Origin: Candidatus Latescibacterota bacterium
GTDB taxonomy: Bacteria; JAAXHH01
Reading direction: 5' to 3'
NCBI GenBank assembly: GCA_022822725.1
Contig: JAJEAN010000007.1
Span: 626,382-690,381 of the forward strand
Length of the DNA stretch: 64,000 bases
Part shown: piece by piece, positions 24,940-35,600 of the stretch
How positions within the stretch are numbered: position 1 is the stretch's first letter
Layout of the letters: every line of letters begins with the position of its first letter
Notes under the pieces: generated by a model
Told to the model about the DNA's origin: nothing
What the model saw: only the letters and a program-made list of their open reading frames with translations
The model's database searches: none
Position numbers and translations under genes: made by a program

Positions 24940-25710
24940 CTATATCAGCGAACGGGACTGGCATCCGTCCACGTTGATGCAGGCGCCGGTCACCCAGCTT
25001 GCCCGGTCGGATGAGAGGAAAACCACCACGTCCGCGATCTCTTCGGGCTTCCCGAAGCGTCCGGCCGGGAGCTCCTGCTCCACGAACCTGCCGATGCCCT
25101 CCGGATCCGCGTCCAACCGTTTCTGCCAGTTCCCCCCGGGGAATATGATCGAGCCCGGTGCCACCGTGTTCACGCGGATGCCGGTCTTGGCCACTTCCTT
25201 GGCGAGCGTTTTTCCCATGGAGATCTCGGCGGCCTTCGTGGCGTTGTAGGTGGCGGGCCCACCCGCCTCCCGTCCGAAGATCGAGGAGATCGTGATGATC
25301 GACCCGCTTTCCTGCGCGCGCATCGTGGGCAGCACGGCCCGCGTCGCCCGCACGGCGGCGAACATATTCAGGTTGAATACGTGGAGCCACTCGTCATCGG
25401 ACACATCGTCAAAGGGATTCCAGACGCTCCCGCCCACGTTGTTGACCAGGACGTCGATGCGGCCCCAGCGCGCCAGCGTTGCCTCCACGACTCGGCCTAT
25501 GCCCTCGGCCGTGGTCAGGTCCCCGGCCGTCGCCAGCGTTTCGACGCCGCTTTGCGCGACCTCCCGTTCGGTTTCGAGCAGCCGGTCTTCTCCCCGGGCA
25601 CTCAGGCTGACGTGGCATCCCTCGTCCGCAAGGCCCAGGGCGATTGATCGTCCAATGCCCCGGCTCGATCCCGTAACCAGCGCGACTTTGTCTTTTAATC
25701 CCAGATCCAT
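24940..25710 (-). CDS. Short-chain dehydrogenase/reductase (SDR)
   Basis: A 256-residue classical SDR, started at the ATG at 25710 with AAAGGG 6 bases upstream. The cofactor motif is VTGSSRGIGRSIALGLA and the structural motif is VLVNNVGG. The catalytic Ser sits in TISSIFGREAGGPATYNATKAAEIS, supplying Ser, Tyr and Lys of the active site. An Arg a few residues after the first beta-strand (SLSARGEDRL) suggests a preference for NADPH. The C-terminal VVVFLSSDRASWVTGACINVDG is typical. The gene is downstream of a zinc alcohol dehydrogenase on the same strand; together they may process one polyol or sugar, but no substrate can be assigned. Confidence 0.93.
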   Translation of the reverse strand: MDLGLKDKVALVTGSSRGIGRSIALGLADEGCHVSLSARGEDRLLETEREVAQSGVETLATAGDLTTAEGIGRVVEATLARWGRIDVLVNNVGGSVWNPFDDVSDDEWLHVFNLNMFAAVRATRAVLPTMRAQESGSIITISSIFGREAGGPATYNATKAAEISMGKTLAKEVAKTGIRVNTVAPGSIIFPGGNWQKRLDADPEGIGRFVEQELPAGRFGKPEEIADVVVFLSSDRASWVTGACINVDGCQSRSLI

Positions 25711-25780
25711 TTCCATCCCTTTCGTTTATGATCTACGTTAAACGAACGCACCGGCAGGCACCACCAACCGCAGCGTTCGC

Positions 25781-26806
25781 TCAGTCGACCGGTTCGAACA
25801 GAATCTTCATGCCTTCTTTGTTCAACAGCCGGTGGAAAGCGTTCTCCCATTCGGTTAATGGAACCACGTCCGACACGATGGGTTCCAGTTCGATCTTGCG
25901 CTGATCCAGCAGCGCCATGGTCCGGTCCCAGGCGTCCAGGGAACCGGCGAAGGAAGTCTTGATCTCGATCTCCTTCAATTCCGCAGGGAAGAAGTCCACC
26001 TCGAAAGGTCCACCGTGCAGCCCGATCTGCATGATGGTTCCCTGTTTCCTCACGAGTTCGATCGCCGATCGCGTAGCCGCCGCCGAACCGGAACACTCGT
26101 ATACCAGGTCGGCGCCGTAGCCTCCGGTCCGGTCCCGGACGAGTGCGAGCAGGTCGGTTTCCTCGATGTTCACGGTCTCATCCGCCCACCGAGCGCCGGT
26201 TTCAAGTCGTTCCGCATCCGCCGACGTGCCGGTCAGGATGACGTAGGCGCCTTCCGCCTTCGCCACCTGGGTCGTCAGCATGCCGATGGGACCGGGTCCC
26301 GTGACCACCGCCACGTCTCCGGCGGTAACGGGTGCACGGATAGAGACGGCCTTGACGCAGCAGCATAGAGGCTCGCTCAGCGAACCGATGGTGAGTTCCA
26401 GGTGCTCCGGTATCCTGCGCAGCGCCCATGTAGGCATGACCACGTACTTTGCAAATACGCCGTGTACGCCGCTGCCGATGGACTTTCGGCTGTCGCACAG
26501 ACTGTGCTGCCCCGCCGCACAGTACCTGCACATGCCGCAGACCACGGTGGTCGGAATCCCGGTCACCCGATCACCCGGCCGGTAAGCGTCCGTATCGGTC
26601 GCCTCGTCCACGACGCCGGAGAACTCGTGGCCCATGATCACGGGCGGGTCATAGGGGTACTCGTCCTTGTATATGTGGATGTCCGTACCGCAAATACCGG
26701 CGGCGCGTATTTCCACGCGGACCTCCCCGGAACCGGGTTCCGGAACCGGCATTTCTCGGACTTCCATGTTGACCGGACCGCGGTCGTATTTGACCAGACC
26801 CTTCAT
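25781..26806 (-). CDS. Zinc-dependent alcohol dehydrogenase (MDR), sorbitol/threonine dehydrogenase-like
   Basis: A 341-residue medium-chain dehydrogenase. The catalytic zinc region is GICGTDIHIYK and MGHEFSGVV (Cys, His, Glu). The structural zinc loop is CGMCRYCAAGQHSLC with four cysteines. The Rossmann segment VVTGPGPIGMLTTQVAKAEGA binds NAD(P). The overall sequence is closest in pattern to sorbitol/threonine 3-dehydrogenases, so it probably oxidises a secondary alcohol of a polyol or amino acid. It precedes the SDR on the same strand by 70 bases. Confidence 0.93.
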   Translation of the reverse strand: MKGLVKYDRGPVNMEVREMPVPEPGSGEVRVEIRAAGICGTDIHIYKDEYPYDPPVIMGHEFSGVVDEATDTDAYRPGDRVTGIPTTVVCGMCRYCAAGQHSLCDSRKSIGSGVHGVFAKYVVMPTWALRRIPEHLELTIGSLSEPLCCCVKAVSIRAPVTAGDVAVVTGPGPIGMLTTQVAKAEGAYVILTGTSADAERLETGARWADETVNIEETDLLALVRDRTGGYGADLVYECSGSAAATRSAIELVRKQGTIMQIGLHGGPFEVDFFPAELKEIEIKTSFAGSLDAWDRTMALLDQRKIELEPIVSDVVPLTEWENAFHRLLNKEGMKILFEPVD

Positions 26807-26811
26807 CCTAC

Positions 26812-26905
26812 AATCCCCGCTGCGCGTGCTATCGGTTCCCTTTTACGCTAGCTTAATCCCCGCTCCGCGTACTTTCGGTTCCCTTTTTGCAACCGCCAAA
26901 TCCCC
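26812..26905. repeat. About 40-bp imperfect tandem repeat upstream of the alcohol dehydrogenase gene
   Basis: The phrase AATCCCCGCTSCGCGT, followed by TCGGTTCCCTTTT, occurs twice about 40 bases apart, with a third partial copy (AATCCCCGCTGCCCGAC). It starts within 10 bases of the dehydrogenase start codon at 26806 and thus occupies its leader. The remaining bases to 26985 show no gene. Confidence 0.85.
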
Positions 26906-26985
26906 GCTGCCCGACCGCCCTCTGAATGGGCGGTTTGAATATAGGGCGCGGGGTATCTATTGACAAGATCAAACACATTAAGCCG

Positions 26986-27014
26986 TTGACACCCGCCGGG
27001 CGCGTTCATAGGTT
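26986..27014 (+). promoter_or_regulatory. Promoter of tRNA-Arg
   Basis: TTGACA (26986-26991), 17-base spacer, TAGGTT (27009-27014), followed 40 bases later by the tRNA. The same hexamer pair and spacing occurs at 49073-49101. Confidence 0.55.
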
Positions 27015-27053
27015 TAGCACGCAGGTTCAGCACGCACTGGAATACAGTCTCCA

Positions 27054-27126
27054 GCCCCCGTAGCTCAGTGGATAGAGCAACGGTTTCCTAAACCGTTGGT
27101 CGGGTGTTCGACTCACCCCGGGGGTA
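27054..27126 (+). tRNA. tRNA-Arg (anticodon CCT)
   Basis: Cloverleaf: acceptor GCCCCCG/CGGGGGT (the first pair would be G-U), D stem GCTC/GAGC, anticodon stem ACGGT/ACCGT with loop TTCCTAA (anticodon CCT, codon AGG), T arm GGGTG-TTCGACT-CACCC. CCA is not encoded. An 11-base direct repeat (TCTAAAGCCCG / TCTATAGCCCG, 27134-27155) follows it. Confidence 0.93.
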
Positions 27127-27202
27127 TTCCCGGTCTAAAGCCCGTCTATAGCCCGTCTCTCACTTTTTCCCCGCTTCCCCGCACATCAGCAGGAGGGTCC
27201 TC

Positions 27203-28504
27203 ATGTCCGATCTGTCCCGGTACATTCAGGAAACGCCGCTTATCGACACCCACGAGCATCTCCGGTTCGAGGACGATTGGGTCGCGGGCGGCCCGGACGT
27301 GCTGCAGGACCTTTTCGAGAACTACGTCCCGGCCGATCTCGTGGTCGCCGGCGCTTCGCAGGAGGCGGTCAATATCCTGCTGGATCCGGGGAAGGGCGAC
27401 CTGGCGGCACGCTTCGAGCCCGTTCAACCGGCCTGGGAGGCCGTGAAGCACACGGGGTACGGAGAGGCTGTGGGCATCCTGGCGAAGGATGTGTACGGCA
27501 TGGATGAAATCACGATCGACGGTCTGGCCGCGGCGCAGGCCGAGAACGAACGGCTGCGGGCCCCCGGCCAGCGCCTTTCGCTCCTGCGGGATCGCGCGGG
27601 CCTGGACCACGTGCAGATCGACAACTTCGTCTGGGCCTGCGATCCGGACGTCTCCGGTCCGGAGTTCTTTCTCTACGACCTCTCGTGGATGGGGTTCTGC
27701 AACGGCGTGGTACCCCTGGAGCAAATCGCGGAAGAAACGGGGATTACCGTGAACAATCTCGGCAGCCTGCGCGATGCCATGGCCGCGATTTTCGCGAAGC
27801 ACGGCCCCCATGCCATCGCCGTCAAGGCGCAGCACGCCTATGCCAGGACGCTGCGCTGGGAGGAACGGAGCGACGAAGACGCGGCCAGGGCCCTGGAAAT
27901 CGTGCTCCGCGATCCCGGCAATGTGCCGGAGGAGGCCGCGCTTTGCCTGGGGGACTGGGGCTGGGCGCGTGGCGTGGAACTATCCATCGAGCACAATCTC
28001 CCATTCAAGATCCACACCGGCTACTACGCGGGCCACAGCCGCATGCCGGTGGACCGTATCAAAAGCGGAAACCTGTGCGGACTGCTGGCACGGTACCTCG
28101 ACGCCCGGTTCGTGCTGATGCACATCGCCTACCCCTACAGCCACGAGTTGATTGCCCTCGCGAAGCACTACCCCAACGTCTGGGTGGACCTCTGCTGGGC
28201 CTGGTCAATCGACCCGTTCAGCTCCTGCGACTTCGTCCGCCGCTTCATCCACGCCGTGCCCATCAACAAGCTGTTCGCCTTCGGAGGGGACACCGGCTGG
28301 CCCACCAGCGCCTATGCCTACGCCGTGCAGGCGCGGAAGTGGCTCAGTCGCGCCCTGGAAGGCGAAGTGAGCGACGGCCTGCTCACCGAAAAGCAGGCGA
28401 TGGACGTGGCGCTCCGGCTCATGCAGACCAACCAGCGGGACTGTTTCGATATCGCCGGGACGCGGGGGAATATCGCGCGGTCCCTGGAATCCGTCGAGGC
28501 CTAA
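27203..28504 (+). CDS. Amidohydrolase-family (TIM-barrel metal-dependent) hydrolase
   Basis: A 433-residue protein preceded by a strong AGGAGG 9 bases before the ATG. It begins PLIDTHEHLR, where HxH is the first metal pair. Later motifs are FKIHTGYYAGHSRMP, FVLMHIAYPYSHELI, NVWVDLCWAWSIDP and FAFGGDTGWPTSAYAYA, the last supplying the catalytic Asp. The layout is that of the amidohydrolase_2/uronate isomerase-like branch. The reaction (hydrolysis, decarboxylation or isomerisation) cannot be fixed from sequence. It stands alone between two tRNA genes. Confidence 0.88.
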   Translation: MSDLSRYIQETPLIDTHEHLRFEDDWVAGGPDVLQDLFENYVPADLVVAGASQEAVNILLDPGKGDLAARFEPVQPAWEAVKHTGYGEAVGILAKDVYGMDEITIDGLAAAQAENERLRAPGQRLSLLRDRAGLDHVQIDNFVWACDPDVSGPEFFLYDLSWMGFCNGVVPLEQIAEETGITVNNLGSLRDAMAAIFAKHGPHAIAVKAQHAYARTLRWEERSDEDAARALEIVLRDPGNVPEEAALCLGDWGWARGVELSIEHNLPFKIHTGYYAGHSRMPVDRIKSGNLCGLLARYLDARFVLMHIAYPYSHELIALAKHYPNVWVDLCWAWSIDPFSSCDFVRRFIHAVPINKLFAFGGDTGWPTSAYAYAVQARKWLSRALEGEVSDGLLTEKQAMDVALRLMQTNQRDCFDIAGTRGNIARSLESVEA

Positions 28505-28511
28505 AAACGGG

Positions 28512-28540
28512 TTGCGATCAGGCAGGTTGTCCCATATATT
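28512..28540 (+). promoter_or_regulatory. Promoter of tRNA-Thr
   Basis: TTGCGA (28512-28517), 17-base spacer, TATATT (28535-28540), 18 bases before the tRNA 5' end. Confidence 0.55.
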
Positions 28541-28557
28541 GAGCGCGGTTTTTACAA

Positions 28558-28630
28558 GCCACGATAGCTCAGTTGGTAGAGCAATTCATTCGTAATGAAT
28601 AGGTCGTCGGTTCGAGTCCGACTCGTGGCT
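28558..28630 (+). tRNA. tRNA-Thr (anticodon CGT)
   Basis: Acceptor GCCACGA/TCGTGGC, D stem GCTC/GAGC, anticodon stem ATTCA/TGAAT with loop TTCGTAA (anticodon CGT, codon ACG), T arm GTCGG-TTCGAGT-CCGAC, discriminator T. CCA is not encoded. The next 190 bases to 28822 hold no recognised feature. Confidence 0.96.
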
Positions 28631-28822
28631 TTCTGATTCACGTCTGATCCCCTTCCCCCCGAAGATTCCGCTCACCATCCTGTCAGACCAGGGGTACGAA
28701 CTCCTAAGATGCCCAGCCCTGCCGATATGAATGCTCCGCAGCACCCGGTACATTGTGTACTTTAAGTCGAACCGGCCACTTCTCAGTTTCGTGACAAGGT
28801 CAGAGGTATAGTCAGACCGGTC

Positions 28823-29566
28823 CTACGATTGCTCTCTGTCCTGTTCAGCCCTGGCCTTCGATAGCGCCGATGCGATGATGCCCGGCGGAATGGCGATGAC
28901 ACCTATGCCGATCATCAGAAGCAGGAACGTGAATATCCTTCCCCCTCCGGTCACTGGATACGTATCGCCGTAACCCACAGTAGTCAGCGTTACAACCGCC
29001 CACCACAGACCATCCAGAACCGAACCGAATTTATCGGGTTGCACGGCGCTTTCGAAGTACCAGATTCCCGCTGCCGCCAGGTAAATCAGGATCAAGGACA
29101 GCACCGCGAACATGATAATCTCTTCCTTCACGATGACGACGGCACGTTGCAGGCGGTCTACTGCCTGATTGTACCTGAACAGCCTGATAATCCTGAAGAT
29201 CCGCAACACACGAACGACTCGAAGTATCAAGCCGTCGATGTACCCGAAGCCGAACAACATGAGGTAAAATGGCAGGATAGCCAGCAGATCGATGATGCCG
29301 AAGAAACTGAAAACGTATTTCGATCTTTTCAATGCGACAAAGCATCTCAAGCAGTATTCGAATGTGAACAACACAACGGTTATGACTTCCACCCAATGGA
29401 GGAAAGACTGTGTCTGGCCGGATAAGCCAGGGATTGTTCTCAACGTGAATGTGAACAGGGACAACAAGATCATCCCGAATACGAAATCGTCGAACGTACG
29501 GCCCTGCCATGAGTCTCGACGTTCGACCACATACCGGATTCGTTCAATGTATGTTGTGCGGTTCAT
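28823..29566 (-). CDS. Voltage-gated-type potassium channel
   Basis: A 247-residue six-helix ion channel. S1-S3 are hydrophobic (DDFVFGMILLSLFTFT; VEVITVVLFTFEYCLRCF; FFGIIDLLAILPFYLMLF). S4 carries regularly spaced arginines (LRVVRVLRIFRIIRLFR), the voltage-sensor pattern. The pore has the K+ selectivity filter TLTTVGYGDTYP, followed by S6 (IFTFLLLMIGIGVIAIPPGI). It is a compact Kv-like channel with almost no cytoplasmic C-terminus. It lies 53 bases downstream of the polyketide synthase on the same strand, so read-through is possible, but a functional tie is unlikely. Confidence 0.93.
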   Translation of the reverse strand: MNRTTYIERIRYVVERRDSWQGRTFDDFVFGMILLSLFTFTLRTIPGLSGQTQSFLHWVEVITVVLFTFEYCLRCFVALKRSKYVFSFFGIIDLLAILPFYLMLFGFGYIDGLILRVVRVLRIFRIIRLFRYNQAVDRLQRAVVIVKEEIIMFAVLSLILIYLAAAGIWYFESAVQPDKFGSVLDGLWWAVVTLTTVGYGDTYPVTGGGRIFTFLLLMIGIGVIAIPPGIIASALSKARAEQDREQS

Positions 29567-29619
29567 GTGTTTGCCTGTTCAGTGAAAGCTGTTGTTGCGC
29601 TTAGGGTTACGTCCAGATC

Positions 29620-32600
29620 TCAGCCGTGTTCCGTGGATTTCAGCTCCTCAAGCAACGTGTCGACCGTCAGACTGACGGCGGTCGCCGACTGCAACGTCTC
29701 GACCGGAACCGACACGTGCAGCCCCGTCTCGATCCAGTTTCTCAATTCCACGGCCATGAGGGAATCCACGCCCAGGCTGCGCCACGTCTGCACGAGATCC
29801 ACGCTCCCCGGATCCAACTCTACAATCCGGCAGATGGCATCGGTCACGAATTCCTCGATGTAGGCGCGAAGTTTGTCTGTAGGAAGCGCACTCGCATCGG
29901 ACTTCGATAACGGGGGAATCGACCGCGGTGCCAGCGTCTGATCACCGGGATTCGGCTCCAGCAAACGGACCAGAAGCGAATCCGCCGCAGGCGCCGTCGT
30001 GGGGATCACGCCCACGCGATGGATGTTGCGGCGCAATATCCGGTCAAGTGTCTCGCCGGCCGCGTCGGGCGGGATCAGCCGCAGTCCCTGCCGCCTGAGA
30101 CGATCGATGGCGCGCTCATCGGTCATCATCCCCGTACCTTCCCAGGGTCCCCAGTTGATCGTCGTCACAGGCAGGTTTTCTTTGCGCCGGAGATCCGCGA
30201 GTCCGTCAAGAAAGGCGTTCGCGGCGGCATAGGGCGCCTGTCCCGCCGTACCGATCACGGAAGCCGCCGACGAAAAGAGAACGAAGAGATCCAGATCCAG
30301 ATCCCTGGTCAATTCATGCAGATGCCACGCGCCGGTCGTTTTGGGTTCGAGTACCCGGCGGAACCGGCACGCGTCCTGAGTAATCAGAATGCCGTCGTCC
30401 AGCACGCCGGCCGCATGGAAGACGCCCCTAAACTGCGCATCCTCCCTGTCCAGATCCGAAAAGAGCCGCGCCATCGCCTCGTAATCCGCCACATCGGCCT
30501 GAACATACCTTACTTTGCCGGTGGGATCGGCATCAGGCACCGCCTCCTCGCTCTTCCGCCGGCCCGTAACGATTACCTGGCCGGCGCCGCGGTCGAGCAG
30601 CCAGTCCGTCAGATATCGACCGATCCCGCCCGTGCCGCCTGTGACGAGGTAGGTCTCATCCGGCCGGATGACCGGGTCGTCATCGCCCAGAGCCACTGGA
30701 ACGGTCGATCCGTCATCCACGAGCACCAGTTTGCCCGTATGCCGGGCCTGGGACATGAGCCGGAAGGCATCCCGCGCCTCGGCCATCGGATAGGTCCGGT
30801 GCGGCAGAGGACGGATCCTGCCATCCCGGGCCATGTCGACGATCTTACGCAGCAAGTTTCCTGCGCGATCAGGCTGTTCCGCGATGAACTGGGCGAGATC
30901 GATGGGATGAAAGGATCGATTGTGATCGAACTGGTTAAGGTCGATGAGACCGTGGTTCAACACATCGGTTTTGCCGATCTCGATGAAACGCCCGTGGCTT
31001 GCGAGCACGGACAGCGAAGCCGTCATGGCGGGCCCGGACAGCGTGTTGAGGACGATATCCATTCCCTTCCCATCCGTCTTCGCCAGGATCTTTTCTGCAA
31101 AGTCCAGCGTGCGGGAATCCATTACGTGAGCCACACCCATCTCCCGCAGTAAGGCCCGCTTTTCGGGTGATCCCGCCGTCGCGAATATCTCGGCTTCCAC
31201 GTTCAGTGCAAGTTGCAGGGCGGCCAGGCCCACACCGCCGGTCGCGTTATGGATCAGGACGCGGTCCCCAGTGGACATCCCACCCCGTACCACGAGACCC
31301 AGGTATGCCGTCAGGAAGGCCACAGGCAGCGTGGCGGCTTCTTCGATACCCAGGTGATCCGGCTTCTGGACCACCAGGGCGGCCTTCGCGGTCACGCAAC
31401 CCGCCATGGTTGCAGACATCATGCCCATGATCGTATCGCCAATTTCTATCGAGTTCACCTTGTCGCCCCGCGCCGTGACTTCTCCCACACATTCCCAGCC
31501 AAAGGACGGCGGACGCCTCGACGGGTCTCCCAGCATGCCGAGGGCGGTCAGCACATCCCGGAAATTCAATCCTGCCGCCCGCACGCGGATGGCCACCTCA
31601 TCCGGTGCCGGCTGAGGCACCTGTTCCGATACAAAATGGAGATTGTCGATCGAACCCGGCACGGACTGAGAGAGCCTGTAACTTGTTTTGGCATCGGCAG
31701 TTACGGGTACGGTTTTCGCTTCGCATCGCCCCAGGTCGAAGGGAACGAGACGGCGAACGTGGAGGTCAGTTCCCCGTAGCGAGATTTCACCAGGAAGCGT
31801 GTCCATGGCCACGATCGCAGCGAGTCGTTCTACATTGATGTCGGCTATCTCGCCGCTTCTGGCTGTCTCACCGGTCCTCGCCGTCTCACCGGTCCCGGCC
31901 GTCTCACCGATCCCGAGCGTCTCGCCGATCCCGGCCGTCTCGCCGCTTTCGGCCGTCGCGTAGTTTCCGGCCGTCTCGCCGCTTTCGGCAGGAAGGTCTA
32001 TCAATGTGCAGTCGAGTTCAGGATGTTCGCGCATGGCGACTCGTCCGCATCCCCAGATCGTCGCCAGTTCAGGTATCGCCCCGTCACCCGCGACCACAGA
32101 CTGCGCTCCCGCTGTAATCAATCTCAGTCGGCACGGAATCTCCGGACAGTCCAGCACCGCCCGGATCAGCTCAAAGGACTCCAGTGCTGGTCCCGTATGG
32201 CGGCCGGACTTCCGGTTGTCTGCTCCCGTCCAGATACCTGCGACAGCAACTAAATCTCCGGCAGCGGGTTCAACCGATCTCAGTCTTTCGAGGAGCAGAT
32301 CAGTCGCGGGCGACTTGTGATCGCCGGCGTGGTCGATGAATTCACTTTTTCCACCGTGTTGTGACAAGGCATCGACCAGACCGCCGCCGAGTCGTTTGTC
32401 GTCCGAGAGCACGAACCAGTGGGAAATTGTAGTGGGTTCAGCGTGAGTCTCCGGAGATGGTGCGTTTACCCACGTTTCCCGGTACAGTCCGTGTGGGTTA
32501 TGGATGCCGTGCGTGCCCGTGCCTGCCCGACCCAGACCCGCGCCGGCCGGAGACAGGCCAACGCCTTCCAAGGCAACTACGGGAAGACCCGTTTCATCGA

Positions 32601-35600
32601 CGATGCATACGTCGGCCAGCAGGCCGCTGCGTTCTGACGCATCCCGCAACCTGGCATAGCCGACGAGGGCTTCATGCGGTCCCGGAAGCCTGTGCAGCAC
32701 TGTGTTTGCCACGCCCACCGGCAGATAAGGACCGTCATCTGGTACGAGCATGAGCAGGGCCTGCAGGCCGGCATCGAGCACACCGGGGTGCAGGCGGTAA
32801 GAGGCCTGGTCATCATCCCGGACGGCCAGGAAGGCCAGCGCCTCTCGATCGGAGTAAACGAGTTCGTCGATCCGGCGGAACGCAGGCCCGTACTGAAACC
32901 CCAGATCGGCCGCGCGTTCGTAGAACCGGCGGCTTGTGGTCCGGCGGTCGCAACGGGATCTGACGGCTTCCAGATCGACGCGTTCGGCCATCTCATCCAT
33001 GCGGGCACGTTCGGCTCGCAGGTTCAGCAGCCAGCCGGAACCCTTGTCTTGCGATTCCGACCTGGAGGACAGGATGAACCGGTTCTGCCTGCGTACGATC
33101 TGGACGAGATGTGCGCCGGTTTCGGGCAATAACAGCGGGTTCAGGAGTTTAAGATCCTTGAAAGCGACCGGAATGTCCCCCTCGTCGAACGTCTCGAAGA
33201 GCATTTCGATCTGGCCCGCAAGGGGCATGATCGTACGGTTCCGTATGGCGTGATCCGCCAGCATCGGGTGGGTGTCCAGGCCGATCGTCCTTTCCCACAC
33301 GGTGGTATCTGGGTCCACGGACGATTCTACGCCCCTGCCGATCAATGGGTGCGGGTACCGACCGCTCGATTGATCCGCCATCCCGTCCAGCCAGTACCGT
33401 TCCTTCTTCCAGGGATATGCCGGCAATGGGACGGGCGTGCGAGGTCGATCTGCCAGACGTTCCCAGCGAATACCATGGCCTTGGACGTAACATTTCGCCA
33501 CGGCTTCGAGCAGGACTTCCCGCGCTCCGTGATCGCGACGCAACGAGGCGAGCGAGTAGCCCATCCGGTTCAGATGCGCCAGGTTCTCGTAAATGGCCGT
33601 TGACAGCACGGGATGGGGACCGATCTGGAGGAAAAGCGGCGTTGCGCCATCGGGAATCTGCTTGAACGAATGCGCGAAAGTCCGATCGAAGCGGACCGGA
33701 CTCCGGATGTTGCGCCACCAGTGGTCCGCCGTTAATTCCGTCCCTGCCACCGGAGCGCCGGTGACCGTGGACAACAGTGGTACCCGGATCTTAACGGGCG
33801 ACAGATCAGCCAGAGCCGCCAGGAATTCGCCGCGGATACCGTCCATTTGGCCGCTATGATAGGCCATTTCCGTATGTAATTGCTGACAGAAGAGCTGCCG
33901 GCCATCCATCTCGGCCTGCAGCCGATCGATTTCCGCTGTCTCCCCGGATATGGTTACGGAAACCGGGCTATTGACCGCGGCGACTGCCAGGCGGTCTTCG
34001 AAGGGCTCGATGGCCTCTTCCGCATCTTCCGGCGACAGACCCACGGCCAGCATCTCTCCCTGGCCCTGCAATGCCTTCTGCAGCCTGCTGCGCGCCCAGA
34101 TAATGCGAACACCCTCATCCAGGGTGAGTACGCCCGCGACGCAGGCGCCGGTGATTTCTCCGACACTGTGGCCAATGACGTACCGCGGTTCAATACCGAT
34201 GGACTGCCACCAGGATGCCAGGGCCCATTGCAGCGCCATGTTGGCGGGTTGGGCGACTTCGACGTCGGTGATTCGCTCCCCGGTTATGCCGTCCATCGTC
34301 TTTTCTATAATCGACTCTCCGGAAACCTCTGAGAAAAGGCGGTCGAACTCATCCAGCGCCTCGCGAAAAACCGGCTCGTCGTGATACAGTTCCTGGCCCA
34401 TGCCGTACCACTGGGGTCCCATTCCGGTGAAGACAAAGACAACGGGCGCTTGTTCCGCATCGGCCCGCGCAGTCTCGAACCGCTCGGGGAGGCCGCCGCC
34501 GCTGAACTGTTCAAGGCCCTCGGCGGCTTCCCCGGTCTGCCCGAAGACCAGTGCCAGGCGGTGATCGAGATGGGAACGCTGCAGGGCGAGTGCGGACGCA
34601 AGATCGCCGGGAGGCGTGCCGGGGCGGTCACGGAGCAGCGAAGCCGTATCCGATGCCTTTTGGTTCAGAGCGGCGGCGCTGTGGGCGGATAGGACCAGAA
34701 GTTGGGGAGTCCGCTGGGTGGTCACTTCGCGCTGGGCGGTCACTTCGCGCTGGTCGGATGCACTACGCTGACCAGATGCACTGCGCTGACCGGATACACT
34801 GCGCTGCCGGGACGCACCGCGTGAGCTGTGCTCTTCGGCTTCGACCGGGTCGCGATCTGTTCGTGCGCCCGCGGTATACCCGACGGATTCAGCGTCTGGC
34901 GGCGATCCAAGCACGACGTGGGCGTTGGCGCCGCCGAATCCGAAGGAATTCACGCCGGCAAGGGCGGGACCTGGAATGCTGACCGGCTCGGTGGCCACCG
35001 TCAGCCCAAGCGCTTCGAAGGGAATGTCGGGGTTCGGTTGATTGAAGTGCAGGGAGGGCGGCAGGATGCCGTGTTTGAGCGCCAGCGCCGTCTTGATGAG
35101 CCCGGCGACGCCGGCCGCCGCCTCGGTGTGGCCGATATTGGTCTTCACCGAGCCGATCATGCAACCGGTTGCGCCCGTGCCGCGCGTGGCCCGTCCGATG
35201 GCCATCGCTTCAATGGGATCACCCGTGGGCGTTCCCGTTCCATGGGCTTCCACGAAGGCGAGTTGAGCGGCGCTTACGCCCCCGGCGCCGGCCGCCGCCT
35301 CGATGACGGCTTCCTGTGCGCTTTGTCCCGGGACCGTCAAACCTCGGCTGCGCCCGTCCTGGTTAATCGCGGATCCGTGGATGGCCGCGTAGATCGCATC
35401 GCCGTCATCCACCGCTTCGGATAGCCGTTTCAGCACGACGATGCCCGCGCCGTCACTGCGGCCGTAACCGTTCGCCCCCAGGTCGAAGGCCCTGCAGCGC
35501 CCGTCCGGCGACAGCATCCGTGCTTGCTCGAATCCGCGCGTCGTCTGGGGCGTCAGAAGCAGATTGGCGCCACCGGCGAGTGCGGCCGTGCACGTCCCGG

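Noticed and set aside
27134-27155. Attachment site next to tRNA-Arg
   Set aside because: An 11-base repeat follows the tRNA, but it does not copy the tRNA 3' end and no integrase or island is adjacent; it fits the general repeat pattern.
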